64,000 nt of DNA. Source: Rosa chinensis (taxonomy: Eukaryota; Streptophyta; Magnoliopsida; Rosales; Rosaceae). Numbering within the stretch: the stretch's first letter is position 1; each line of letters opens with the position of its first letter. The translations under genes and the position numbers were made by a program. The notes below the pieces were generated by a model. That model did no database searches and was not told the origin of the DNA. It saw only the letters and a list, made by a program, of their open reading frames with translations. Positions 11,097 to 23,527 of the stretch are shown here, piece by piece. Location of the stretch: the NCBI RefSeq assembly GCF_002994745.2, contig NC_037088.1, positions 57,120,397 to 57,184,396 on the forward strand, given 5' to 3'.

Positions 11097-11243
11097 AATG
11101 TGATGTTTGCTTTAATATTGATGCAGATGGTATCTTGAGTGCCTTGGCTGAGGACATGTCCAGCGGCCAAAAGAAAGGGATTAATTACACTATTACAGCC
11201 AACAGTTACAAAACTTCCGACGGAATTGAGAAGTTAAGGCAAG
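11097..11243 (+). pseudogene. Hsp70 relic B', end of substrate-binding domain only
   Basis: The translation F-N-I-D-A-D-G-I-L-S-A-L-A-E-D-M-S-S-G-Q-K-K-G-I matches the last beta strands of the Hsp70 substrate-binding domain. Nothing upstream belongs to the same copy. It ends in a tail (S-D-G-I-E-K-L-R) comparable to those of A and H. This is the 3' remnant of a deleted array member. Confidence 0.8.
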
Positions 11244-12282
11244 TAATGATAATTTATGGCATACTAAGAATGAATACATAGTTTGTCTTGTAAAACAAAA
11301 ACACTAATGACAGGTGAGCAGTAATTCTCTATTATTCGCTGGTTCTGTTTGTGGGGATGAATCAAAAGTTGGGAAAAGTGAGGCAGCTGGCGGTACTCTT
11401 TTTGTTTGCTGGTTGCACATGTAACATGCTTGTGCTTGTGCATTTTGCTAATTACTTTCCATGGTTTCATTCTCATTTTGCTAAGAGATCCTCCTGGTCA
11501 TTCTAATTTGTTGCTTGCCTGACTAATACAATTTTACAGAAACAATGTTTTCTATCATCTTTATTTTTTTTATTTTTTATCTATTATCTCACTGCAGCTC
11601 AATGAATGAGACATGGTTCATAATATCTAGGATATATCCACAGTTAGACTTCAGGTCCAGCTTGTTTTTTCTATTAAATGCTTAAATTAGTATCATTGTG
11701 GTATGAATGGTAGGATCAATATTCATGTATTCTGGAGACATTGAGACAATAGGCGATATATTGCTGCATGGGGGTTCTACCATTCGATGAGAATTGTTGA
11801 TTAAATCTGAAATAGTAACTTGCATGTAAGTTTACTGCCAATCTGCCATATACTCAAATGCAAACTAAAGGTAGCAGAAAGCTAGCTAGAAGCATAAATT
11901 AATCTGTATTGTCGGGTCATGAATGTAATTAGCAATACGAGTATACGACTAACAGAAAGTGAAAAGCCAGAACTACTAGATCTCTCTAGGGCTTTATAAA
12001 TGTATAGAAGTTTGATCCTTTTCTCTTAGAAGGTAAAACTAAAACGTCATGTTCTTTACTAACTAATTATTTTTGGAGATTGATCGAAGACCAATATATA
12101 CGAAATCCAGAATAAGTAGGTTTCTCGCCTAACTTATTTTCTCTCAAGTTACGCGGCTTACGCCCATAACCTTAACCCTAGCTTTCTTTCCCCTTGGATT
12201 CTTGCAAGACGGCCAAGCCATTCAATAGAGTAGTGTTCTTCGGCCTTCTCTGCCAACAGTAGTCTTGTCTTTCCAGAGAAGA
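11244..12282. other. Intergenic and upstream region of Hsp70 copy C
   Basis: No gene is recognised. The first about 50 bp resemble the flank of copy A. A pyrimidine-rich leader (about 12165-12280) precedes the ATG of copy C. Confidence 0.4.
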
Positions 12283-14405
<2,123 letters not shown>

Positions 14406-14684
14406 AGTTCTCTAATATATACAGAGATGCTAATTTTGTTGCTGATCACTAATTAGCTGCTTTGGCTCATAACTCTCAGACGCTTTTGGTTTTGTTTTTC
14501 TGCCTTGTGTCCCCGAACTAAAGGACGTATCCCCAGCGTTCCATTTGGATCAGCTAGGAAATGGGAGTTTCTAGAGGTTTTATGATTAGTTTCTGTCATA
14601 AATAAAGAAGTAAAGTTCCCTAAACCTTATTTTTATAAAATCAGTTCGGTATTCTATGGTTTTAGCAATATTTTCAAGTGAAGC

Positions 14685-14800
14685 CTATCAAGCACGATAA
14701 AACATGAAGAAATTGAGACAAGCAAGGTAAAATTTGAAGGAACTGGAAATGATCGAGGCGAAGAAGATAAAAGTTGAGATCGTGGAGCTAGATTAATTGA
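14685..14800 (+). pseudogene. Remnant of decapeptide-repeat tail of copy C
   Basis: In one frame the sequence reads S-T-I-K-H-E-E-I-E-T-S-K-V-K-F-E-G, and after a one-base shift K-K-I-K-V-E-I-V-E-L-D-stop. The I-K-H-E and V-K-F-E codons start at 14697 and 14727, exactly 30 bp apart. This is the repeat seen in frame at the C terminus of copy G (44530-44715). It lies about 280 bp beyond the present stop of C, so either C gained an early stop and intervening sequence or the tail belongs to a lost 3' segment. Confidence 0.6.
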
Positions 14801-16141
14801 ATTTAATGTTATGGTTATTTATTATGAAATCAAACATTTCGCATGGGGGTTTGATAAAGTCTTTGAAATGCATGAACTCTTCCTTAGTTTTTGGGTACAA
14901 AAATCACCAAGGAAATGGGAGAATTGAACGGGTGGTATATATCACTAACCAATTTCAAGATTATATGCAAATTCACATTTCAGCAGTTCGTGTGCTCAAT
15001 CTTGCAACATCGATCTCTTATCATGTAATGATAAAACCTTTTGATAGTTGGATTTGTGCTGCATCATCTGTACATAAAATAAGAAGTGTTTACGAGCCAA
15101 AGTTTAACACAGTAAAGTCGAAGTATATATTTTATTCGATACAAACTCTTTTTTTGTTATCTAGTGCTAGAAGCTTCGCCAAAAGCAAGCAAGACGAGGT
15201 GTCTTTTGATAAGTTGGATTTGTGCTACATCATCTGTACACAAAATAAGAAGTGTTTACGAGCCAAAGTTTAATACAGGAAAGTCAAAGTATATATTTTA
15301 TTCACAAATATACAAGGCTCTGCTTTGTGTATGGTGTCGAAATATTTTTTAAGTGTTACATAATTGAGGGCATGCACACTCAATAGTCAAGACAAAGAAA
15401 TCACTATGATGTATCTAATGCAATCATCTTTTCGTTAAAGAGAAATCCAGTGAACCCTTCATTCATGATATATACCCACGTTTATTAACTTCTCAGAGGA
15501 GATAGAAGAAAGTTTCATTGATCTAGACCTAGTATTTAAATATATTTGCCAATTAGATTGACTATATAGAAGTTCGAGAGCTTCATGGGGTTTGGATTAA
15601 CTGCTTGTTTGAACATAAATGAGTTCTCCTCCCATCTTTGACGTGTTCTCTGTAGATGATGATCAGTGTATGTATATACAGAGATGAGGGGGTTGAAGTT
15701 GGTCGATCGGCAGCAATTGTTAAGCACTATGAGTGAGTGGTGGGTTTAAATAAGGATAAAGTTGAAAACTACAACTGGCTATATTAAGAAATTTACTGGA
15801 TACATTTAGCAAGACCCATTCAAATTTCACCAAGTCAAATCTCTTAGGATTCTACATTCTACTTTGGAACTCATAACCTCTACAATGTTAGTAAAGCCAT
15901 GTAACTAACATTCCATGACTTACTGACAGATTCTACTCTTTTTTCTATTTAACTCTTCTTTTGTAAGAAATTTTTTTTTCTCCTTTTTTGTTGATCTTGG
16001 AGGCCGGAAGGGGAGAATTTGAGACCTCATCCGCAACATTGTTGAGAAATTGCCAATAATGGACCAATTCGGTTTCGGTTTGTAGCCATGTAGGAATCAT
16101 CAAGCCCAATTAAGTCTTGTTTTTTGTCCCTGCAGTTGGTG
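14801..16141. other. Intergenic with a local direct duplication
   Basis: A segment starting GGATTTGTGCTGCATCATCT at 15050 recurs at 15216 (offset 166 bp, about 100 bp long), producing the repeated peptide seen in short open frames. No gene is recognised. Confidence 0.6.
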
Positions 16142-16144
16142 TAA

Positions 16145-16477
16145 GGGCATCTCCAACAGAGTAGCTAAACTCAATTTTTAGCTATATATAACTATTTCTA
16201 ATGCAAAATTCAGCTCCAACAGACTAGCTATAGGTAAGTTAAATTTAACTATAGCTAAAATGGTTAGCTATATTTAGCTAGAGTATCCTACATAGCTAAA
16301 GCAAAACTTATATTTCTCTCTCTTCTTTTGTCCACATGTCAGTTTACGATTTGGTAAAATATAGTTATTATTTACAAATAGCTATCATTGCTAAAGCAAC
16401 ATTGCTAAATCAATACCTATATTTCACAATTTTAGCTAAATTTAACTAAGAAACAATTTCTACTGTTGGAGATGCTC
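16145..16477. mobile_element. Tourist/Harbinger-type MITE, left member of a tandem pair
   Basis: It begins GGGCATCTCCAACAGAGTAG and ends CTACTGTTGGAGATGCTC, which are inverted complements. It is flanked by TAA at 16142-16144 and 16478-16480, the 3-bp target site of PIF/Harbinger elements. The interior is made of TAGCTA-rich repeats. Length 333 bp. Confidence 0.85.
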
Positions 16478-16480
16478 TAA

Positions 16481-16811
16481 GAGCATTTCCAACAGAGTAG
16501 CTAAATTTAATTTTTAGCTATATTTAACTATTTTTGAAGCAAAATTCAACTCCAACAGACTAGCTATAGCTTAGCTATATTTAACTTTAGCTAAATTGGC
16601 TAGCTATATTTAGCTAGATCCTACATAGCTAAAGCAAAAGTTATATTTATCTCTCATCTTTTGTCCACATGTCAGTTTACGATTCGATGAAATATAATAT
16701 ATCACTTACAAATAGCTATCATTGATGGAGCAACATTGTTAAATCAATAGCTATATTTCACAAGTTTAGCTAAATTTAACTAAAAAATAAATTCTACTGT
16801 TGGAGATGCTC
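16481..16811. mobile_element. Tourist/Harbinger-type MITE, right member of a tandem pair
   Basis: It begins GAGCATTTCCAACAGAGTAG and ends TACTGTTGGAGATGCTC, 331 bp. Its left TAA (16478-16480) is shared with the preceding element and its right TAA is 16812-16814. The sequence is closely similar to the left member along its whole length. Confidence 0.85.
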
Positions 16812-16908
16812 TAACATTTGACAATTTTGCCTATGTTTGCTTATTTTGTTGAAGTCCACCGCTTTCATGTTTCATCAGTCGGGGCTGTTGAGCATATCAT
16901 CAACATTG

Positions 16909-16931
16909 AGAGAGAGAGAGAGAGAGAGAGG
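16909..16931. repeat. (GA)n microsatellite
   Basis: An uninterrupted GA dinucleotide run upstream of Hsp70 copy D. Nothing else is seen between the MITE pair and the D leader (16815-17216) except this run and ordinary leader-like sequence. Confidence 0.9.
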
Positions 16932-17216
16932 TTCTCAGTTGTTATTATTTTTTGACTTAGAGGGAATAGGAGGACCATAGTCTAATACTAACTTAATTTC
17001 GGAGAACCTATTGGGCTAACCCCAAGTTTTTTTAATTATTCGGCCATCAAGGAAAAGGAAAAGTCACGTCCATATTTGGGCCGCTAGGGCTCCTCTCTGC
17101 AACCAGTTTAGGTATTCTCCTTCTAGACTACTATTTACTTTCAGCATTCTCTCGAGTCTCCTCGACCAGCTTATGTTTAGGTTTCCTCTCCTCTCATACT
17201 TGAAGAGTTGAAGACG

Positions 17217-19807
17217 ATGGGGGGAGGAGGAGGAGGAGAGTGTCATGCAATAGGGATTGACTTAGGGACAACCTATTCATGCGTAGCAGTATGGGAGCAC
17301 GATCATGTAGAAATCATAGTGAATGATCAGGGAAACAGGACAACTCCATCTTATGTTGCCTTTACTGACTCAGAGCTATTCGTAGGCGACGCTGCATTTA
17401 ACCAGATCATTAAAAATCCCACAAACTCAATCTTTGGTACGGTCTTCTTCCCACACCCGCAACATTAAAATTCATAGTCATCTGTTTTTCAATGTAGCAC
17501 GCTTTATATTCCTTTGAGATTCTTATATTTCGAATACCCTAATAGCATACACTACACAGTATTAGTTGTTGGTATCCTTTATTATGTAGGGACTGAGTAT
17601 TGATTTGAATAGTATAGACCAAGATTACGAGAGTACCGTGAAGCTTAATGTGTGATTAAATTTATTGTTGCTTTGTATTTTCAATTAGCTCTTTGCGGTT
17701 TGAAGGGTTTTAGCTTTCTTGTCCACTCCCTATTAATTTGTTTCTGTTTTGTAAATTTCACTAAAAAAAAAAATTAAGGGTGATTTATCTATGTAAGTGT
17801 TGCAGTGACCGTGGTGCACGCTTATCCGAAAGATAAATTGTAGGTATTGAAAAATCTTGAATAATTTCAGTGACTATGCTCGTGTTCCGGAGTATATATC
17901 ATATTGCGAATCTGGAGACAAAGTAGATTAACTGTTAAAGATCTAGACTCCAGAGTATGACATACTGTGCAGTACCATACATAGGAGATTAATTAGGAGG
18001 TCTCTCTAAAGAGTCCATCACCTATATCTCGGAGCTAAGTACTTGCTTTTTAACTCCAGCTCTTAAGAAAGTTTGATATTTCATGCAAAAAAGGTTTAAT
18101 ACTTCATTGACTATAATACTGTTTTTGGTCTAAATATTTTATTATTCCTATTGCACTCTTTCTTCAACATAGGCTATTTCACAATTTCACATTGTTTAAA
18201 ACATGCACTAGATAGAAACGATGGTGCAAATAAACATGCTCAATCAGTAGCCATATATGACAGAGTAGTTGTGGCATAAGAAAGGAGCTACTGGGAGAAT
18301 TTGGAAAGTCATAAATTCATTTAGAATTTCAAACAAAAGATAACCGAAATTATGTTCATATGACCTGTTTCTTCTTGATCATTGACTTGCTCTTTTGGCA
18401 TGCATGTGTTTCTAAATTGAACTTTCGTCTGCAGATGCAAAGCGTTTAATAGGCAGGAGATATAGTGACGCCTCATTTCAAAATGATCTTAAACTCTGGC
18501 CATTCAAGGTTACTGAAGGTCCTGCTGAGAAGCCCATGATTGTAGTTACCCACAAGGGCGAAGAGAAACAGTTTTCTGCTGAAGAAATCTCATCTATGGT
18601 TCTCGCAAAGATGCGGGAAGTTGCTGAGGCTTATCTTGGTTCACCTGTGAAAAATGCAGTTATCACCGTCCCTGCCTACTTCAATAATTCACAGCGTCAG
18701 GCTACAAATGATGCCGCAGTCATTGCTGGCCTAAACGTGATGCGTATCATCAACGAACCAACTGCAGCAGCCATTGCTTATGGACTTGACAGAAAGGGCG
18801 GCTGGTATAGCAAGAGAAATGTTATGATATTTGATTTCGGCGGTGGTACACTAGATGTGTCATTGCTTACAATAGGTGATGGTATATTCGAAGTGAAGGC
18901 TACAGCTGGAGACACTCACCTTGGAGGTGAAGATCTTGATAACAGAATGGTGAGCTATTGTGTTGAGGAATTCAAGAAAAAGCACAATCTAGACATCACT
19001 GGAAACTCTAGAACTCTTAGGAGGTTAAGAAATGCATGTGAGAAGGCAAAGAGGAGACTTTCATTTGCGTCTATAGTTGACATTGAAATTGATTGTTTGG
19101 ATTTCTATACTACTATCACTCGAGCCAAGTTTGAACAACTCAACAAAGACTTGTTCAACAAGTGCATGGACCCTGTGAGAAAGTGTTTAAGCGATGCTAA
19201 AATGAAGATAAGCAATGTCCATGATGTTGTTCTTGCGGGTGGCTCTTCTAGAATTCCCAAAGTGCAGGAACTATTAAAAGATGTCTTCAAAGGGAAGGAG
19301 CTGTGCAAGGGAGTTAATCCAGATGAGGCAATCGCCTATGGAGCTGCTGTTCAAGCTGCAGTTTTGAAGGGGCATCAAGATCGGAAACTTCAAGACTTCG
19401 CTCTCTTGGATGTCACCCCTCTGTCACTTGGGTTGGAGAGTACCAAACTTGATAGGCTCGAGAAATACATGAATGTTGTGATTCCAAAGAACACGAGAAT
19501 ACCTGTGATGAAGAGAACAAAAATAACTACTATTTATGACAACCAACGGTCGATCGAATTCCCCATATATGAGGGTGAGAGTAGAGTAGCCAAAGAGAAT
19601 AAGTTTTTGGGCGAATTTAGCCTCTTCGACATTCCTCTGGCTCCCAAGCATGTTCCTAGGTTCAATGTTTGCTTTGATATTGACGCAAGTGGTATCCTGC
19701 GTGTCTCAGCAGAGGACATGGCTACTGGGCAGAGAAAAGAGATTACGATCAACAGTGACAGAAGAAATTTTGGAATTGAGAACTTGAGTCTTGCTGACAG
19801 TCGATAG
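17217..19807 (+). CDS. Hsp70 copy D, lidless cytosolic-type Hsp70 homologue, intact (530 aa)
   Basis: Exon 1 is 17217-17436 and exon 2 is 18435-19807, with a 998-bp GT-AG intron in the Asp codon of F-D-A-K-R-L. The start is the ATG giving [13 protein letters not shown]. The ATPase motifs are intact: [35 protein letters not shown] (Phe instead of the usual Leu), and [11 protein letters not shown]. The linker D-V-T-P-L-S-L-G and beta substrate-binding domain follow. The protein ends in [18 protein letters not shown] without lid or EEVD. It is the closest paralogue of copy F: the nucleotide-binding domains differ at about a dozen residues, the substrate-binding domains at many more. Expected site is cytosol/nucleus, by family. 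Confidence 0.9.
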
Positions 19808-20640
19808 TCTTTTTTTTCCAAGTGTAGTAGTGCATTGCGCATATGTTGGGTCCTTAATTAGCTAATGGACTTGGGTGTGTTTTGCTGCCATAACTTTGGT
19901 AGAAGTCTTTGTTTTTGAGTTATAAGGGTCATATTTTGCTGGAAGTAGCTCTAGTGTTGGGCAGATAATTGGTGCTAAATCTAATTATACATGTTGCATA
20001 AGCTGGTGGGAACTATCTTTAGCAAAAGCCTGAATTTATTGCAGATGTAATTGCAGAAATTTGTGAAGTATATCTGATCCGTCAGGCGTCAGTACTATAT
20101 AACAGTTACAAAGGTAAATCCTATTTCGACTGAAAACTGTAATTACGAAGTTTTTCCGGGCACTGTAATTTTAACTCAATTTTACACCTACCAACACCAC
20201 TTTAGGTTCAATCTAATCCAACCTTCATTTTTGTTCCTCGGACGATGTGGTTTTTGTTAATCATTGCGTTTTAATTCAAATTTTCACGCGCTGTGCATGA
20301 TTTTCAGGATATAGTCTAAGTTATGACACGTTAAAAAAAAAAAATTGTACGATTTCCCCCATTTTACCAACTTTGAGGGAAAAAAAAAATTCCATTTTTC
20401 AACCTCATCGATATACATTGAAGATCTATCCGTGTGTGTGGTTCCTGGTGCGATCCAATTGTCATGGCCCACTACATTCACTAGTGAATAGTACTTCCCG
20501 ACTACTCTCATTCCTAGTAAACTGAAGGGATCTAGTTACATTCCTAGCCGAAAAGGAAATGGGCTCTAGTTTAGATGGTTCAGTATCATTGGGGTTTTTC
20601 TAACTTTAAATTTCAAAAAATAAACGTAATTCATGTGGCA
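19808..20640. other. 3' flank of D and upstream flank of E, duplicated at F-G
   Basis: 19810-20170 recurs behind copy F (28765-29136). The following segment (20160-20560) recurs at 35595-35795 plus 36685-36930, before copy G. No gene is seen. Confidence 0.7.
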
Positions 20641-20706
20641 GCCAACTACTACATCATTACAAATGGCGCCTAATCCCATCAATGTCAGAAAGGCTCTGGC
20701 TTTGCG

Positions 20707-20713
20707 TATAAAA
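20707..20713 (+). promoter_or_regulatory. TATA box (TATAAAA) of copy E promoter
   Basis: TATAAAA lies in the context TTTGCGTATAAAACCTTGCA, about 230 bp before the ATG at 20943. The same module occurs before copy G (37083-37089) and, mutated to TATAGAA, before copy H (50684-50690). Conservation in three places supports a core promoter. Confidence 0.6.
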
Positions 20714-20868
20714 CCTTGCAAAAAATCGATCTTTTCTGATCTTCTCGTTCTAATAACTCACGTTTCTGTGGTTAAACGGTTAAACCAGCTCAGTTGACTC
20801 ATTTCACTTGTATCTTCCCCAAGGGGCTTGCTTTTCTCTTACCTCTTCACTGTTTTCAACTCTGTCTC

Positions 20869-20915
20869 TTCTTCAAGAAGAAGCCCTCATTCTGTCTTTT
20901 CAAGGACTTCAAGAA
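20869..20915 (+). promoter_or_regulatory. Candidate heat-shock-element half-site pairs (TTCAAGAA twice)
   Basis: TTCnnGAA occurs as CTTCAAGAAG (20871-20880) and ACTTCAAGAAA (20907-20916), the dimeric core of a heat shock element. Both lie in the probable 5' leader, not upstream of the TATA box, and the matches are short, so function is uncertain. Confidence 0.25.
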
Positions 20916-20942
20916 ACCCATCACTGAGTTTTTGAGCCAAAA

Positions 20943-21153
20943 ATGGAGGGAAAAGAAGAACATGCAATAGGGATCGACCTGGGAACCACGTACTCGTGTG
21001 TTGCAGTGTGGCAGCACGGTCGTGTTGAGATCATAGCCAACGAACAGGGAAACAGGACGACTCCGTCTTACGTTGCCTTTACCGACTCCGAGAGCTTGGT
21101 CGGCGATGGAGCTATTAACCATGTGGCCAGAAACCTCACCAACACCGTCTTTG
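20943..21153 (+). pseudogene. Hsp70 copy E, exon 1 (intact but now upstream of a foreign exon 2)
   Basis: The exon encodes [19 protein letters not shown] onward to T-N-T-V-F-G and is followed by a GT donor. Exon 1 and the first about 380 bp of intron match copy G (42525-43105). The match then stops near 21535 and is replaced by sequence of the copy I type. If its donor were spliced to the acceptor at 22139-22140, the frame would stay open to the stop at 22809-22811, giving about 293 residues of truncated ATPase domain. Confidence 0.8.
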
Positions 21154-21539
21154 GTATGTTCATCTTTCCCTGTGTACACTCATATATAGGTTTTGAGTTT
21201 GGTTTAGGGTTTGTAGGATTGTTGGCTAAGAACGAGCATGAATCAAATAGGAGTGTAAATGGTGGAAAATATATACTAGTGGCTGGCTGGGAACTACAAA
21301 TCTTTCACTTATTAGTTAGACCAAGTCCTTGATATTCGATTTTATACTTGGACTTTACCCACAATAAATTTGATACAGTACTCTTGTGATTTAGGGAAAA
21401 AAGTCTTTGATCTATTGGTACAATTACTATTAGTCCTCCGCAGGTTTAGATTGAAACTTGGTTGTCTTAAACAATTGGAGGTAGTAGGCTCAATTAGGTT
21501 GAACACGAACTTACATAATAAGAATTCGACATATCATAC

Positions 21540-23527
21540 GATCAGGGCAACAGGACTACACCATCTTATGTTGCATTCACCGACCCTGAGAGCTTAATTG
21601 GTGATGCAGCATGTAACTAAATCCTGAGGAACCCTACCAACTCAATCTTTGGTCGGACTGTTATCTTCTAAGACCACCAATTTTATTTTGATTTTCTCAT
21701 CTGTTAAATTGTTGCTCTGTGGATGTCTTTTTAAAGTTTTGAGTTTTGACTGCTTTCTCTTTGATCTGATATATAGCTACAGAATGTGTGCCTAAGTTTG
21801 AGGTTACGGTATGCGTGCCTAAGTTTGAGCTTGCTGGATAGGCAAATGGGTTAGGATTATAAAAAGTTGGGGGTTCAGTCTGCTTTAGTATAATTAATCA
21901 AAGCTTTCTTAAGTCCTGTTAAAAGAAGGTTGGGGTTTTAGGAGCTCAAAGTTTTATGTCTTAAGTTTCATCTTTGGTTCATTGAAGGAGAGAGTGTTTT
22001 CCTATTTGTTCGGTAGTACACCTACTCAACTCTGACTGACTATATCAGGTTAACATATTTTTGATAGAGTACAGCTCAGAAAAAGTGGGGATATTTTTTA
22101 GTGATATGATCTAAAATCGCATCAATATGTCAATTTGCAGATGCAAAGAGGTTGATTGGCAGGAAATTCTGTGATGCCACTGTTCAAAGTGATTTGAAAC
22201 TCTGGCCATTCAAGGTCGTTGAAGGTCCTGATGATAAGCCTATGATTGTGGTTAACCACGAGGGACAGCTAAAGAAGTTTGCTGCTGATGAAATCTCATC
22301 CATGGTTCTCACAAAGATGCGGAAGACTGCTGAAGCCTACCTCGGATCAAATGTGACGAATGCAGTTATCACTGTCCCTACTTACTTCACTATCTCTAAA
22401 CATCAGGCTACAAAAGATGCAGGTGCCACTGCAGGCCTAAATGTGATGCACATCATCAATGAACCAACTGCTGCAGCTATTGCATATGGCATTGACAAGA
22501 AGGCTGGTGGATATAGGAAGAAAAATGTGCTGATATTTGATTTAGGTGGTGGTACTTTAGATGTGTCACTACTGAGTATCTGTGATGGTGTTTTTGAAGT
22601 TAAAGCCACGGCGGGAGAGACTCATCTTGGAGGTGGAGACTTTGATAAAAGAATGGTGAATTACTGTGTAGAGCAATTCAAGAGGAAGCATAAGGTGGAC
22701 CTTATTGGAAACGCTAGAGCTCCTAGGCGGTTAAGAAATGAATGCGAGAAGGCAAAGAGGAGGCTTTCATCTACGACTACAACAGAGATTGAAATTGACT
22801 GTTTGGGATAAAGAGAATGATTTCTATGCAACTATTACCCGTGCTAATTTGAACAATTGAATGTTGATTTCTTCAACAAATGTACGAAGCCTGTCGAGAA
22901 GTGTTTGAGGGATGCTAAGATGGATGTAAACAGTGTCCACAATGCTGTTCTTGCTGGTGGATCTTCTAGGGGGTAGGAGTTGCTGTTCTTGCTGGTGGAT
23001 GTAAACAGTGTCCAAAGTGCAGCAGTTACTACAGGATTTGTTCAGGGGGAAGGAGCTTTGCAAGGGATTAATCCTGATGAGGCTATAGCATATGGTGCTG
23101 CAGTTCAAGCTGCAGTCTTGAGTGGGAATGGAAATGAGAAGCTTCAAGGTTTTACTCTCTTGGATGTCATTCCTCTATCACTTGGAGTGGAGACTAATGA
23201 TTTTGGTGAGCCACATTTTATGTGGGTTGTGCTTCCAAGAAACACCAGAATCCCCGTGACAAGAACGGAATTATTTTGGAAACTTCCATTGACAACCAGG
23301 TTTCAGTTCCATTCTCAATTTATGAGGACCAGAGTTCAGCAACTTTAGATAATAACTTTTTGGGTAAATTTTGTCTGCATGGCAGTCCTGCAGCACCTGC
23401 AGGTGTAGTTTCCTTTGAACTTGGCTTTGATATTTATGCAAATGGTATCCTGACTGTCTCAGCCGTTGTCAGGGGCACTGCCCAGAAGAAAAAGAAAAAG
23501 ATTACAATCATCACTAATAAATTGTGA
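21540..23527 (+). pseudogene. Hsp70 copy E', pseudogene (partial exon 1 plus damaged exon 2)
   Basis: 21540-21651 is the 3' half of an exon 1 ([15 protein letters not shown]) with a stop at A-C-N-stop-I-L. Exon 2 starts at 22141 ([10 protein letters not shown]) and is open to 22811, where one extra G in the C-L-D-K-E codons causes a frameshift. A local rearrangement at about 22920-23020 duplicates the block containing GATGTAAACAGTGTCC and GCTGTTCTTGCTGGTGGAT. The reading frame resumes from V-Q-Q-L-L-Q-D-L, shifts again near 23258, and ends T-I-I-T-N-K-L-stop at 23527. The closest relative is copy I. Confidence 0.9.

Noticed and set aside
15050..15310. Repeated 30-codon peptide as a small gene family
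   Set aside because: It results from a local 166-bp-offset direct duplication without start context or recognisable domain.
19105..19308. Minus-strand frames inside each Hsp70 exon 2 (also 28059-28262, 52008-52211, 62061-62264)
   Set aside because: They recur at the same place in every copy as antisense shadows of the conserved Hsp70 coding sequence.
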